A DNA stretch of 64,000 nt, taken from assembly GCA_943372195.1 (NCBI GenBank), contig CALRXS010000009.1:59467-123466 (forward strand), given 5' to 3'. A model generated the notes under the pieces. It searched no databases and was not told the DNA's origin. It saw only the letters and a list, made by a program, of their open reading frames with translations. The DNA is from JAEYZM01 sp943372195. Its GTDB lineage: Bacteria; Bacteroidota; Bacteroidia; Sphingobacteriales; Sphingobacteriaceae. The position numbers were made by a program, and so were the translations under genes. This document shows, piece by piece, positions 45,790-55,591 of this stretch. Numbering within the stretch: position 1 is the stretch's first letter; each line of letters opens with the position of its first letter.

Positions 45790-46398
45790 TTATAAATGTC
45801 TTAGTATGTCTTTAATACTCGCTCTTTTATTATAATTATGGTCGAATTGACGCCATATGACCTTTGAATCTTTGCCTATTATAAATGTTGCAGGCACCGG
45901 CAACAATACTTCTGAAGCTCCGTGCGCCTCGTCTAAATTTGCACCCAAGGCTGTATTATACAATAATCGAGTAGATCTATCAGGCTTGAACAATACATCA
46001 AATTCTTTTGCGATCAAATAGTCTTTATCGTGCAATAAAATAAATTCTGCCTTTGTCTTTTCCTTTGTCTCGGCTAAATTCTCTGGTAACTCTGGCGATA
46101 TAGCCACTAAAGTTGCACCCTTACCTAGTATAAGCTCTAAACTATCTTGTACACTGCTTAAATATTTATTGCAAACAGGGCACCATTGTCCTCTGAAAAA
46201 CATCAGCACCACCGGACCTTTCTTCATCTGCTCATCTAAATTAAATTGCATACCGTTTAACCCGGTCGCAGTAAAATTCTTCACCTCTGCACCTACTGAA
46301 ATTCCTTTGACATCTGAAGTTTTCTTTTCAAAATTTTGAGCGAAAATATTGCTTGATATAAGAATCATCGTCACTAAAATCAATTTGCTAGCTTTCAT
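45790..46398 (-). CDS. Exported AhpC/TSA-family peroxiredoxin-like protein
   Basis: 202 residues with a signal peptide (MKASKLILVTMILISSNIFAQ). The thioredoxin-fold motif VVLMFFRGQWCPVCNKYLS has a CPVC pair (about residues 75-78), and FILLHDKDYLIAKEFDV is typical of the AhpC/TSA family. It probably reduces peroxides or disulfides in the periplasm. It lies alone between prfA and the sigma-factor pair. Confidence 0.85.
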   Translation of the reverse strand: MKASKLILVTMILISSNIFAQNFEKKTSDVKGISVGAEVKNFTATGLNGMQFNLDEQMKKGPVVLMFFRGQWCPVCNKYLSSVQDSLELILGKGATLVAISPELPENLAETKEKTKAEFILLHDKDYLIAKEFDVLFKPDRSTRLLYNTALGANLDEAHGASEVLLPVPATFIIGKDSKVIWRQFDHNYNKRASIKDILRHL

Positions 46399-46443
46399 AA
46401 TTTTTCTTTTTCATCTTAGACGGATGGTAGCAAATAGCTGACA

Positions 46444-46704
46444 TTATAACTTCGATTTGATTTGATTTTCTAAATCAGCTTTATCAATTTTAGGTAAGTC
46501 AGCTTTCTTCATATTAGTATACTTACCAAGCATTTTATCAATTTGTAAACTCTGCTTATGATACTCTGCGCAAGCTCTACATGCATACTCGTGCATTTTT
46601 AATTGTATACTCTCTTTAATTGAAATACCTACTGACTCTTTCTTATCGATAAGCTCTGATGCTTTCTTACATGAAAGAAAAATATGTTGTAATGATGGTC
46701 TCAT
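46444..46704 (-). CDS. Small Cys/His protein, probable anti-sigma factor
   Basis: 86 residues. KMHEYACRACAEYHKQS gives an HxxxCxxC zinc motif of the zinc-anti-sigma type, in a helical protein with no membrane segment. It begins 4 bases after the sigma factor stop, the usual place for an anti-sigma partner. Being soluble, it may sense oxidation as RsrA/ChrR-type factors do; this is inference. Confidence 0.75.
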   Translation of the reverse strand: MRPSLQHIFLSCKKASELIDKKESVGISIKESIQLKMHEYACRACAEYHKQSLQIDKMLGKYTNMKKADLPKIDKADLENQIKSKL

Positions 46705-46708
46705 AATT

Positions 46709-47281
46709 TTAATAACTCCATTTTAAATTAATACACTTTCTTAATAGCAACTTTGTTCTATGAATAATCTGCCAATAATTAGTGCTACTAATGTTGAATT
46801 CCTTACAGATTTCAACTGCATCTTTATTTTCAATGTATTTCGACAATATAATAGCTCGCCAATTATTGGGCAATTCTGTTAAACATGATTCTAATACTTT
46901 AATAAAATCATAGTTGTCTAATAAATTTTCATCATGCCAATACTCCTCAAAAACACCTTGCTTCCAAGTATCTGTTTCATCAAAAAAACTTTCTGTGAAG
47001 CTGTCTGATTTATGCTCTGTTAATTGATCTAAACTCAAAAATGATTTACTAGACTTCCTGAAATAATCTACAATTTTATTATTCAGTATACTTGTCAACC
47101 AAGTCTTAACACTACTCTTCGCCTCAAATTTTTCGTAAGCATTAATAGCAGCAAGAAATGTGTCTTGAACAATATCGTTCGCAACATCTGTATCTTGAAC
47201 CTTATAAAAAGCTCTTTCATATAAATAATCAGCATGATTATTTACCCATTCTGTGAGTACTTTATTTTTGTTTTCAGACAT
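46709..47281 (-). CDS. RNA polymerase sigma factor, ECF type
   Basis: 190 residues. Region 2: ERAFYKVQDTDVANDIVQDTFLAAINAYEKF and KTWLTSILNNKIVDYFRKS. Region 4: FIKVLESCLTELPNNWRAIILSKYIENKDAVEICKEFNISSTNYWQIIHRTKLLLRKC. An insertion between regions, SDSFTESFFDETDTWKQ, is typical of some Bacteroidota ECFs. Its partner Cys/His protein follows. The target promoters are unknown. Confidence 0.92.
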   Translation of the reverse strand: MSENKNKVLTEWVNNHADYLYERAFYKVQDTDVANDIVQDTFLAAINAYEKFEAKSSVKTWLTSILNNKIVDYFRKSSKSFLSLDQLTEHKSDSFTESFFDETDTWKQGVFEEYWHDENLLDNYDFIKVLESCLTELPNNWRAIILSKYIENKDAVEICKEFNISSTNYWQIIHRTKLLLRKCINLKWSY

Positions 47282-47339
47282 TAATGCAAAATATATATTG
47301 ATTTATATATAAAGATGTATAATTTCACGTTAATACAAT

Positions 47340-47954
47340 ATGAAATTTTTCAAGATCATTTTCACTCTACTATACAGCTTAGCATTCTCTTTGACGTTCG
47401 CTCAAGAGAGAACTGACATAATAAAAAGCTTCGATATTGAAAATAAAGGTAAATACATTAAAGCTTCTTGTGTTATTAAATCTGGTAATACTTGTAACGG
47501 CATTAAACTTTACCGCTCTACTGACACTATAAATTTTTCTATAATTGGAATTATACCTGGTATATGCGGATTCGATGATAATGAATCTTACTATGAATTC
47601 AATGATACATTACCAGTTGTAAATGATACTGCCTATTATAAAATGGAATTCGGCGGATCAGGCTTTACTGAAACTATCGCTATTGAGTTTCTGAATTTAA
47701 ATAATCAAAGTATACAAATATGGCCTAACCCTATAAATGACATATCTAGAATTGTAACTCTCAACAAAGACTTCAAAGATTTCGAGTATGAGATTTTCTC
47801 GATGTCGGGCGAGAAACTTGAAAAAGGCAATGGTCGTGGCGATCGTTTTATAATTAATTCGGATGCCTACGCTGACGGAATGTATTATTTGAAAATTGTA
47901 AACATTAAAGACTCTGAAGTTTTTCAAACTAAATTCTTAGTAAGAAAAAATTAA
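47340..47954 (+). CDS. Small secreted protein with T9SS sorting domain
   Basis: 204 residues with a signal peptide (SLAFSLTFAQ). Residues 25-115 form a small beta-rich domain (KAS, CNGIKLYRSTDTINFSIIG). The last 80 residues (WPNPINDISRIVTL, DGMYYLKIVNIKDSEVFQT) are a type A T9SS sorting domain. There is no enzymatic motif. It is divergent from the sigma factor gene, sharing a 58-base upstream region, and may be its target. Confidence 0.8.
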   Translation: MKFFKIIFTLLYSLAFSLTFAQERTDIIKSFDIENKGKYIKASCVIKSGNTCNGIKLYRSTDTINFSIIGIIPGICGFDDNESYYEFNDTLPVVNDTAYYKMEFGGSGFTETIAIEFLNLNNQSIQIWPNPINDISRIVTLNKDFKDFEYEIFSMSGEKLEKGNGRGDRFIINSDAYADGMYYLKIVNIKDSEVFQTKFLVRKN

Positions 47955-48730
47955 TTGGATTGATAATATAAATCAGCTCCCTTTAAAAAGTAAAAACCTA
48001 CATTACTTAGTATTGGTGATTGCAAATCTTTGTTTAATTCTTTAAAAGTATCTGATTTGAAATTTGAGTATTTCAACCATTGATTATTATTGATATAATA
48101 TAATTCATCTTTTCTGAATTGCACATCAGAAGATGATTGTATTTGAATGGTTTTCTTGTACCCTCCGAATAAGTCAAAAACCATTAAGCCAATTTTGGGG
48201 TCATTCAAAAATAATTCATCACCGAATTCTATCATGAAATTCGGATTTATTTTTTTGCGAGTAACTAAATATAAATCGCCTGTTTGAAATTGTGTGATTA
48301 ATTGTTCCCCAACTTTTATTAATTTTCTACTCAACTCATCGTACATCCACAAGCCATTATTGTTCGATGAGCATACCAAACGTATCCAGCCTTCTGGGTA
48401 AACATCTTTTACTTTAAAAGAATTGATCTCTGTTAAATTTACATCTAAGAACTTCACAACAAATTGATCTGCATAGAACACAACCACTCGCAATGGGTTG
48501 CTCACATCTATCGAATGAATTCTGCCCGATTTTACATCTGCATATTTTATGTATCGAGGAACATTAGGTTCATACTTCGTAAGCGTATTCAATTTGTCGA
48601 CATAATAAACATTGCCGATTTCATCTACTTTATAAAAGCTTATATCTTTTGCAATTAATTTCTCTTCGCTCTGAGCAGAGCTGTTAAAGTATAAAATACT
48701 TAATAGAATTATTGCGATTATTTTTTTCAT
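47951..48730 (-). CDS. Exported protein of unknown function, propeller-like repeats
   Basis: 259 residues from the ATG at 48730; a longer form from 48799 would overlap lpxH. Signal peptide MKKIIAIILLSILYFNSSAQ. The body (NVYYVDKLNTLTKYEPN, GLWMYDELSRKLIKVGEQL, GLMVFDLFGGYKKTIQIQ) looks like short beta-propeller blades. No family recognised. It starts 5 bases after the lpxH stop on the same strand. Its 3' end overlaps the converging secreted protein gene by 4 bases. Confidence 0.75.
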   Translation of the reverse strand: MKKIIAIILLSILYFNSSAQSEEKLIAKDISFYKVDEIGNVYYVDKLNTLTKYEPNVPRYIKYADVKSGRIHSIDVSNPLRVVVFYADQFVVKFLDVNLTEINSFKVKDVYPEGWIRLVCSSNNNGLWMYDELSRKLIKVGEQLITQFQTGDLYLVTRKKINPNFMIEFGDELFLNDPKIGLMVFDLFGGYKKTIQIQSSSDVQFRKDELYYINNNQWLKYSNFKSDTFKELNKDLQSPILSNVGFYFLKGADLYYQSN

Positions 48731-48735
48731 GAAGC

Positions 48736-49476
48736 TTAATACTTCTTTAACTCTGCACCTTGTTCTGAAAGTTTTACATAGGTTCTGTGATGCACCCATT
48801 CACCTAAGTTTATATAACGCGATTGCTCTGTTAATCTTATGTCTAAAGGTAAATGCCTATGTCCGAAAATAAATAAATCATAATGCTCTTTCATCAATTG
48901 CTCTTTGCAATAAATCGCTAGCCATTCATTTTGTTCCCCTAAAAATTTTTCTTTGTTATCGTTCGCTACTCTGCTACTTCGAGACCATTTATCTGCTATC
49001 CACATGCCTAAATTCGGATGTATGCGTGCGAATAACCATTGACATACTTTGCTTGCAAATACTTTCTTTAAAAATTTATATGAGTAATCACCGGGGCCTA
49101 AGCCATCGCCGTGGCCTATCATAATTTTTTTGCCAAAGTATTCTCTAACTATATTATCTCTGTAGATTTTAACACCGAGTTCTTTTTCAAAATAATCGAA
49201 CATCCACATATCGTGATTGCCTGTAAAGAAGTTTACAGTAATTCCTTTATCTACTAATTCAGCAATTTTGCCTTGTAATCTAACAAACCCTTTAGGTATT
49301 ACCTTTGCATATTCAAACCAGAAATCAAAAATATCACCTACCAAATAAATTTCTTTTGCATCGTGTTCAATTTCACCTAACCATTTTACAACAGCCATCT
49401 CACGCTCTCTCGAACTTTTTTCATCGGGTACACCCAAATGAAAATCTGAAGCAAAATAAATTGATTTTGTACTCAT
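48736..49476 (-). CDS. lpxH: UDP-2,3-diacylglucosamine diphosphatase
   Basis: 246 residues, calcineurin-like phosphoesterase. LpxH cleaves UDP-diacylglucosamine to lipid X in lipid A synthesis. Metal-site motifs are ASDFHLG, GDIFDFWFEY, TGNHDMW, GHGDGLG and IFGHRHLP. Length agrees. It follows the LUD gene by 2 bases and is followed by the propeller-like exported protein. Confidence 0.93.
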   Translation of the reverse strand: MSTKSIYFASDFHLGVPDEKSSREREMAVVKWLGEIEHDAKEIYLVGDIFDFWFEYAKVIPKGFVRLQGKIAELVDKGITVNFFTGNHDMWMFDYFEKELGVKIYRDNIVREYFGKKIMIGHGDGLGPGDYSYKFLKKVFASKVCQWLFARIHPNLGMWIADKWSRSSRVANDNKEKFLGEQNEWLAIYCKEQLMKEHYDLFIFGHRHLPLDIRLTEQSRYINLGEWVHHRTYVKLSEQGAELKKY

Positions 49477-49478
49477 GC

Positions 49479-50117
49479 TTATTGTTCGTCGATTAAAAAT
49501 AAATAAATCTCTCGAGGTCCGTGTGCGCCTAATACTAAAGTCTTCTCAATATCTGCCGTTCTACTAGGTCCGGTTGTATTACTTATCATACTTGGTAATT
49601 TACCATCGTATTTCTTCTCAATAAAATTCAATGCATTATTAATATCATCAAATAATTGAGAGGTATATGCAATCACAACATGTATATGAGGGTAAATTGA
49701 TAATCTTCTTCCGGCTTCTGTACCGTTGCTAATTAAGATGCTTCCCGTTCTAGCTGATAATGCTTCGCATGTAGTGATTCCTACATTCGCATTTAAAAAA
49801 TCTGCATCATTCGTTTTGAGTCCCTCGATCTTCACCCAATCTATCAGCTCTTTCTCCCAAGCATAAATATTCGTCCAGTTATTTTTTTGAATCAATTCAT
49901 TCAAATCTTCTAAGCACTGCTCTTTGCTTTCACAAAAAATAAAATTGCCATTGATTTTTGAAAACTCTTCTGCGAATTGAATTTCTAATAATTCTTCTTC
50001 TGATTTTTTGAATACAGATGATTGTTCCTCGATACGAGGATAAGGATTTTCGGTTTTCTCTATTAATGCTCTTCTTATTTGTTTGAGCATTCTTTCTTTG
50101 GGGGTAGCTTCACGCAT
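49479..50117 (-). CDS. LUD-domain protein (LutC/YkgG family)
   Basis: 212 residues. FLNANVGITTCEALSARTGSILIS and VIAYTSQLFDDINNALNFI, then GPSRTADIEKTLVLGAHGPREIYLFLID, match the LUD domain. LutC proteins function with LutA and LutB in lactate use, but neither partner is nearby. It is upstream of lpxH with a 2-base gap, a placement seen in many Bacteroidota, so it may have another role. Confidence 0.88.
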   Translation of the reverse strand: MREATPKERMLKQIRRALIEKTENPYPRIEEQSSVFKKSEEELLEIQFAEEFSKINGNFIFCESKEQCLEDLNELIQKNNWTNIYAWEKELIDWVKIEGLKTNDADFLNANVGITTCEALSARTGSILISNGTEAGRRLSIYPHIHVVIAYTSQLFDDINNALNFIEKKYDGKLPSMISNTTGPSRTADIEKTLVLGAHGPREIYLFLIDEQ

Positions 50118-50137
50118 AGGGCAAATATAAATAAAAA

Positions 50138-50167
50138 AACAAAGGGACGATTATACGTCCCTTTGTT
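50138..50167 (-). terminator. Intrinsic terminator after ftsH
   Basis: AACAAAGGGACG and CGTCCCTTTGTT are perfect 12-bp arms with a 6-base loop, followed on the minus strand by TTTTTTTATTT. It ends the ftsH transcript. Confidence 0.9.
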
Positions 50168-50175
50168 CAATATTA

Positions 50176-52269
50176 TTAAGCTTTCTCTTCGCTTTCAGCA
50201 TCTGTTCGCTTCAGCTCTACTTCTTCGGCATTAACGATTTCAAGCGGAGTAGAATCTTCAGTTTTTTCAACTTTCAATTCAGCTACTGGTTCTTCGGTTT
50301 TTTCAACTTCACCATTTACGAATTCATCGTAAGTAGTACGAGTATCAAAAGGTCTCTTACCTAGTAATTCTTCTAAGTCAGTTTGGAAAATAATTTCTTT
50401 CTGCAATAATGCTTGAGCAATTTTTTCTAAACCTTCTCTATGATCTATTAGCAATTGTTTAGTTTGCTCATAGATATCGCTTATCAAATTTCTAACTTCT
50501 AAGTCAATTAACTCTGCAGTTTTATCAGAGTATGGTTTACCATATCCATATTCACCTTGTGGGTCATTGAAAGATACATTACCAATGTTTTTATTCATAC
50601 CATACATCGTAACCATTGCGTATGATAATTTGGTAATTCTTTCTAAGTCATTTTGCGCACCAGTAGAAATTTTACCGAATACAATTTCTTCAGCAGCTCT
50701 ACCTCCCAATGTCATTTTCATGCTATCAGTTAATTGCTCAGTAGTATATAAGTATTGCTCTTTCGGCAAATACTGTGCATAACCTAATGCTGCAATACCT
50801 CTAGGTACAATCGAAACTTTCACCAATGGATCAGCGTGCTCTAAGAACCATCCGGCTATTGCATGACCTGCTTCGTGATAAGCAACAATTTTCTTTTCTT
50901 CTGGTGAAATAATTTTATTCTTCTTCTCTAATCCGCCGATCACTCTATCAATAGCATCTTGAAAATCTTGCATATCGATAGCAGTTTTATTTCTACGTGC
51001 AGCAATCAATGCTGCTTCGTTACAAACGTTTGCTATTTCAGCACCAGCAAAACCTGGTGTTTGTGCAGCTAATTTTTTCGTCTCTACTTCTGCAGATAAT
51101 TTCAAAGGCTTTAAATGCACTTTGAAAATTTGCTCTCTTCCTTTTAAGTCTGGTTTATCAATTGCAATTTGTCTATCGAAACGACCTGGTCTTAATAATG
51201 CAGGGTCTAATACATCTGGTCTGTTTGTTGCAGCCATGATGATTACACCTGAGTCAGTACCGAAACCATCCATCTCTACTAACAATTGGTTCAATGTATT
51301 TTCACGCTCATCGTTACCACCCATGATTTGATTTTTACCACGCGCACGACCCACTGCATCTATCTCATCAATGAAAATAATACATGGTGCTTTTTCTTTT
51401 GCTTGCTTGAACAAGTCACGCACTCTTGATGCACCTACACCCACAAACATCTCTACGAAATCTGAACCCGATAAAGAGAAGAATGGAACTTGTGCTTCAC
51501 CTGCAACTGCTTTTGCTAATAAAGTTTTACCTGTACCTGGTGAACCAACCAATAAAACACCTTTCGGAATCTTACCTCCTAAGGCTGTATATTTCTTAGG
51601 GTTTTTCAGGAAGTCAACGACCTCCATCACCTCTTGCTTTGCCTCTTCTAATCCGGCTACATCATTGAAAGTAATTGACACTTGTGATTCTTTATCAAAC
51701 AATGTCGCTTTCGATTTTCCGATGTTGAATATTTGTCCGCCCGGACCACTACCCCCACCAGAAATTTTTCTCATCACAAATATCCACACCGCAATCATAA
51801 TTGCTAATGGCAATACCCATGTTAACAAGAAATCTCTTCCCCAATTAGAACGCTCAACAAATTGAATAGCAATTTGCTCATTTGGCGGAAAGCCTTTTTG
51901 CAAATCTCTCAACTGTTCTTTTAAATCACTTACAGCACTAGTTGCTTCGGTGAAATAATAATGCGGTCCGCTACCAGAAAGAAATTGACTTGAATTAATG
52001 TCTTTATATTTTTCATTCGAAAGTTTTTCTTTCTGAATGTATACTTCAATTTTATAAATATTTCCTTCTTGGTATCCGATTAGTTTTTCAACATCATGAC
52101 TCAACAACATTTCATTAGTGAATCGTTGAAAGCTAACTGGCATTGCAGAATTACCAGAGTACATAAAATTAAAGATCAGCAAGCCTGCTGCTAAAATTCC
52201 ATATATCCAGTAAAAATTAAATTTAGGAGGCTTAGGTAAGCTCCTCTTTTGTTTCTTATTATCTTCCAT
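50176..52269 (-). CDS. ftsH: ATP-dependent zinc metalloprotease FtsH
   Basis: 697 residues. Two membrane helices flank a periplasmic region in the N-terminus. The AAA domain has GSPGTGKTLLAKAVAGE, CIIFIDEIDAVGRARG and NRPDVLDPALLRPGRFDRQ. The protease site is VAYHEAGHAIAGWF (HExxH) with the third ligand further on in LERITKLSYAM. It degrades membrane and regulatory proteins. The C-terminal tail is unusually acidic and repetitive (EEPVAELKVEKTEDS). It starts 16 bases after rsfS. Confidence 0.97.
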   Translation of the reverse strand: MEDNKKQKRSLPKPPKFNFYWIYGILAAGLLIFNFMYSGNSAMPVSFQRFTNEMLLSHDVEKLIGYQEGNIYKIEVYIQKEKLSNEKYKDINSSQFLSGSGPHYYFTEATSAVSDLKEQLRDLQKGFPPNEQIAIQFVERSNWGRDFLLTWVLPLAIMIAVWIFVMRKISGGGSGPGGQIFNIGKSKATLFDKESQVSITFNDVAGLEEAKQEVMEVVDFLKNPKKYTALGGKIPKGVLLVGSPGTGKTLLAKAVAGEAQVPFFSLSGSDFVEMFVGVGASRVRDLFKQAKEKAPCIIFIDEIDAVGRARGKNQIMGGNDERENTLNQLLVEMDGFGTDSGVIIMAATNRPDVLDPALLRPGRFDRQIAIDKPDLKGREQIFKVHLKPLKLSAEVETKKLAAQTPGFAGAEIANVCNEAALIAARRNKTAIDMQDFQDAIDRVIGGLEKKNKIISPEEKKIVAYHEAGHAIAGWFLEHADPLVKVSIVPRGIAALGYAQYLPKEQYLYTTEQLTDSMKMTLGGRAAEEIVFGKISTGAQNDLERITKLSYAMVTMYGMNKNIGNVSFNDPQGEYGYGKPYSDKTAELIDLEVRNLISDIYEQTKQLLIDHREGLEKIAQALLQKEIIFQTDLEELLGKRPFDTRTTYDEFVNGEVEKTEEPVAELKVEKTEDSTPLEIVNAEEVELKRTDAESEEKA

Positions 52270-52284
52270 GTTTTTCTTTTTCTA

Positions 52285-52677
52285 TTAAGATTCGTGACGC
52301 TTCAATTCTGCATCACCCCATAAATCTTCAACCCCGTAATAATCTCTTTTTTCAGTTCTGAAAATATGAACTACTACACTTACAAAATCAAGTAATATCC
52401 ATTCTGAATTCTGAAATCCTTCTTTATGCCAAGGCTCTTCTTTGAACGCCTTGTACATTTCATCTTCAACAGAGTCGGCAATAGCCTTCACTTGAGTTGA
52501 TGAATCAGCATGACATACGACAAAAAAATCACTGACAGAACTGCTGATGTTTCTTAAATCGAGACTCACAATGTCTTTACCTTTTTTCTCTTGAATACCA
52601 TGAATAATAACTTCCGCTATTTTCTTAGATTCGTCTGAGTTGATGATTGTTTCTTTAAGCTGTTTGTTTCTAAGCAT
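52285..52677 (-). CDS. rsfS: Ribosome silencing factor RsfS
   Basis: 130 residues from the ATG at 52677 (a TTG three codons earlier is also possible). DIVSLDLRNISSSVSDFFVVCHADSSTQVKAIADSVEDEM and WILLDFVSVVVHIFRTEKRDYYGVEDLWGDAE are the RsfS signature. It binds ribosomal protein L14 and blocks subunit joining under starvation. It is just upstream of ftsH. Confidence 0.92.
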   Translation of the reverse strand: MLRNKQLKETIINSDESKKIAEVIIHGIQEKKGKDIVSLDLRNISSSVSDFFVVCHADSSTQVKAIADSVEDEMYKAFKEEPWHKEGFQNSEWILLDFVSVVVHIFRTEKRDYYGVEDLWGDAELKRHES

Positions 52678-52730
52678 TAAAAGCAATTAATTTACACAAA
52701 AATAAAAATTTAAACCTTACATCTATCAGC

Positions 52731-53483
52731 ATGCCTGCACATTTCACCGGAAAAAATTTCATCCTCCTAGATCGTGTTTCTTCTACAAACAGCTATGTAC
52801 AAGAATTGTTGTCAAAATCTACGCCATTAGAAGAGGGCTCTGTTATTATGGCAGTTGAACAAGTTGCGGGTAGAGGACAAATGGGTAATTTTTGGGAGTC
52901 CGAAGCTGGCAAAAACCTTACATTCTCTATCTTATACAAACCTGATTCATTGGCGATTGAAGATCAGTTTTACTTGTCTATGGCTGTTTCGTTAGGCATT
53001 TGTGATTTTTTAGAGAAGCAATTATCACATGATATAATGATTAAATGGCCTAATGATATCTATTATAACCATCATAAAATAGCCGGTATTTTAATTGAGA
53101 ACAGCTTGCAAGGCGATAAAATAAAAAACTCGGTGATTGGTATCGGACTAAACGTTAATCAGTTACATTTTGAAAGTGATGCTCCACATCCGATTTCTAT
53201 GAAACAGATTTCAGAGAAAGATTATGAACTCGAGGAAATATTATTCAACCTTTTGAGTTTCATAGAGTATTACTACTTAGCTCTTAAGTCTAATAAAACG
53301 GAATATTTGAAAGAACGCTACTTCTCTAGGCTGTTATTTTACGGTCAGGAACGAGAGTATAAAACGACTCAAGGTAAAATTCGTGCTAAAATAACAGGAT
53401 TAGGCCCCTATGGTAAACTGTGTCTAGAGAGCGAATTAGGTATAAATTACTACGATATTAAAGAGGTAGAGTTCATCCTTTAA
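52731..53483 (+). CDS. birA: Biotin--[acetyl-CoA-carboxylase] ligase
   Basis: 250 residues without an N-terminal HTH domain, so it is a catalytic, non-repressor form. VEQVAGRGQMGNFWESEAGKN holds the biotinyl-AMP loop, and IKWPNDIYYNHHKIAGILIEN the catalytic Lys region. It attaches biotin to carboxylase carrier proteins. It is divergent from rsfS (53 bases between starts), with dsbD 41 bases downstream. Confidence 0.92.
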   Translation: MPAHFTGKNFILLDRVSSTNSYVQELLSKSTPLEEGSVIMAVEQVAGRGQMGNFWESEAGKNLTFSILYKPDSLAIEDQFYLSMAVSLGICDFLEKQLSHDIMIKWPNDIYYNHHKIAGILIENSLQGDKIKNSVIGIGLNVNQLHFESDAPHPISMKQISEKDYELEEILFNLLSFIEYYYLALKSNKTEYLKERYFSRLLFYGQEREYKTTQGKIRAKITGLGPYGKLCLESELGINYYDIKEVEFIL

Positions 53484-53524
53484 AATAAAATGATATTTTT
53501 GAATCTTATTGCTCCTATAAAAAA

Positions 53525-55591
53525 ATGAAAAAAACAATTCTTACGCTTCTGTTAAGTATTATCAGCTTAACTATTTTTGCTCAAATTCAGAATCCAGTTA
53601 AATGGACATACAGTGTTGAAAATAACGGCAAAGAAGAAGCAACATTAGTCATCAAAGCTAGTATCGACAAGGGCTGGCATTTGTATTCGCAATTTATTGG
53701 CGAAGGCGGACCAGTACCTACTAATTTTAGATTTGACAAAAACAGCAACTATAGTTTAGTTGGCAAAGTCAATGAAATTCCGAAGGCGAAACCATTTTTC
53801 GATGACATATTTGGTATGCAAGTGGCTTGGTTCGAAGGCTCTGCAACATTCAAACAAAAAATAAAAGTTAGTAGCAACAAAGATTTCAAAATCAATGGCG
53901 CGCTAGAATTTATGGTTTGCGATGATAAACAATGTTTACCACCAGAAGAAGTTGAGTTTAGTTTCGATATTAATGGAGTAGTAAAAACATCAGCAATTAC
54001 TGCAACAGAAACAAAATCAGTTGACACTGCTACAGCGCCAGTAACATCCGCAGAAAATATCGATACCACTACAAAGGCAGTAGATACAAGTGCTACGAAG
54101 GAAACGGTATTGGCTGAATTATCTGAAGAGAAAAAAGAAGCAGATTCAATTTGGTTTATTTTCATTCAAGGATTTTTATTTGGATTCGTTGCATTGTTGA
54201 TGCCATGTATTTTCCCGATGATTCCTTTAACTGTTAGTTTCTTTACGAAGCAAAGTAAGACAAGAGCCATCGGAATTCGTAATGCATTATTATACGGTTT
54301 ATCAATCGTTGTAATTTATGTTGGCTTAGGCTTGGGTATAACGGTTTTATTAGGTGCGAGCGCATTGAACGAATTATCGAGTGATGCCGTTTTCAATTTA
54401 ATATTCTTCGCAGTATTAGTAGTTTTCGCAGCATCATTCTTTGGTGCATTTGAAATTACATTACCAAGTTCATGGTCAACGAAGGCAGATCAAAAAGCAG
54501 ATAAAGGAGGCTTAGTAGGTATCTTTTTCATGGCGGTAGTATTAGCGATTGCATCATTCTCTTGTACAGGTCCGCTGATCGGTACCTTATTAGTAGACGC
54601 AGCAAACAAAGGCGAATACATGGGTCCGTTTATGGGCATGTTAGGTTTCTCACTTTCATTAGCATTGCCATTCACGCTATTTGCAATTTTCCCGAGTTGG
54701 TTAAATTCTATGCCTAAGTCAGGCGGATGGTTGAACTCTGTGAAAGTAGTACTAGGTTTTGTGGAACTTGCTTTCGCATTAAAATTCTTATCGAATGCCG
54801 ACATGGCATACCATTGGGGAATTTTAGATCGTGAAGTATTCATCGTTTTATGGGTTGTAATTTTTGCTTTATTAGGTATGTACTTATTAGGCAAATTGAA
54901 ATTCAATCACGACTCAGATGTTAAACATGTATCAGTAACAAGATTATTTTTAGCGATACTTTCATTAAGCTTTGCAGTGTATTTGGTTCCAGGCTTATGG
55001 GGTGCGCCGTTAAAAGCGGTGAGCGGATTTTTACCACACCAAGGCACGCAAGATTTTGATTTATATTCAAGTCAATTTGCAGCATCTAGTGGCGCAAGCA
55101 ATTCAACAACGACACATACTGCAAATAAAAAATATGCAGATCGTTTACATGCACCACTTGGTATCGATGCATTCTTTGATTATGATGAAGGCATGGCTTA
55201 TGCGAAACAAGTAGGCAAGCCTGTATTCCTTGATTTTACAGGGCACTCATGCACTAACTGCCGTAAAATGGAAAACGCAGTTTGGCCAGATGCTGAAGTA
55301 TTGAATAGATTAAAAAATGATTTTGTAGTTATATCATTATATGTTGATGATCGTACAGAATTGCCAGAAGATCAAAAATATGTTTCAAAATATACAGGTA
55401 AAAAAGTAAAGACTTTGGGCAATAGAAATGTTGATTTACAAGTTTCGAAATTCAATAGTAATGCACAACCTTTATATGTTGTTACAGATGCTGAGGGAAA
55501 TCCATTAAACAAACCATATGGTTATAATGAAGACATCGCAGCGTATATAAAATTCTTAGACGAAGGCAAAAACAAATTTGTAAAGCCATAA
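53525..55591 (+). CDS. dsbD: Thiol:disulfide interchange protein DsbD
   Basis: 688 residues, all three DsbD parts: an N-terminal Ig-like domain (residues 20-150, CDDKQCLPPEEVEF with its Cys pair), a central membrane domain of about eight helices (FVALLMPCIFPMIPLT near residue 230, ASFSCTGPLIG), and a C-terminal thioredoxin domain (FTGHSCTNCRKME, near 575). It carries electrons from cytoplasmic thioredoxin to periplasmic proteins. A Thr/Ala-rich linker at about 155-200 joins the first two parts. A strong terminator follows. Confidence 0.95.
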   Translation: MKKTILTLLLSIISLTIFAQIQNPVKWTYSVENNGKEEATLVIKASIDKGWHLYSQFIGEGGPVPTNFRFDKNSNYSLVGKVNEIPKAKPFFDDIFGMQVAWFEGSATFKQKIKVSSNKDFKINGALEFMVCDDKQCLPPEEVEFSFDINGVVKTSAITATETKSVDTATAPVTSAENIDTTTKAVDTSATKETVLAELSEEKKEADSIWFIFIQGFLFGFVALLMPCIFPMIPLTVSFFTKQSKTRAIGIRNALLYGLSIVVIYVGLGLGITVLLGASALNELSSDAVFNLIFFAVLVVFAASFFGAFEITLPSSWSTKADQKADKGGLVGIFFMAVVLAIASFSCTGPLIGTLLVDAANKGEYMGPFMGMLGFSLSLALPFTLFAIFPSWLNSMPKSGGWLNSVKVVLGFVELAFALKFLSNADMAYHWGILDREVFIVLWVVIFALLGMYLLGKLKFNHDSDVKHVSVTRLFLAILSLSFAVYLVPGLWGAPLKAVSGFLPHQGTQDFDLYSSQFAASSGASNSTTTHTANKKYADRLHAPLGIDAFFDYDEGMAYAKQVGKPVFLDFTGHSCTNCRKMENAVWPDAEVLNRLKNDFVVISLYVDDRTELPEDQKYVSKYTGKKVKTLGNRNVDLQVSKFNSNAQPLYVVTDAEGNPLNKPYGYNEDIAAYIKFLDEGKNKFVKP

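Noticed and set aside
51371..51865. 164-codon open frame on the plus strand inside ftsH
   Set aside because: Antisense to ftsH, with no recognisable domain.
54490..54906. 138-codon open frame on the minus strand inside dsbD
   Set aside because: Antisense shadow of the DsbD membrane domain.
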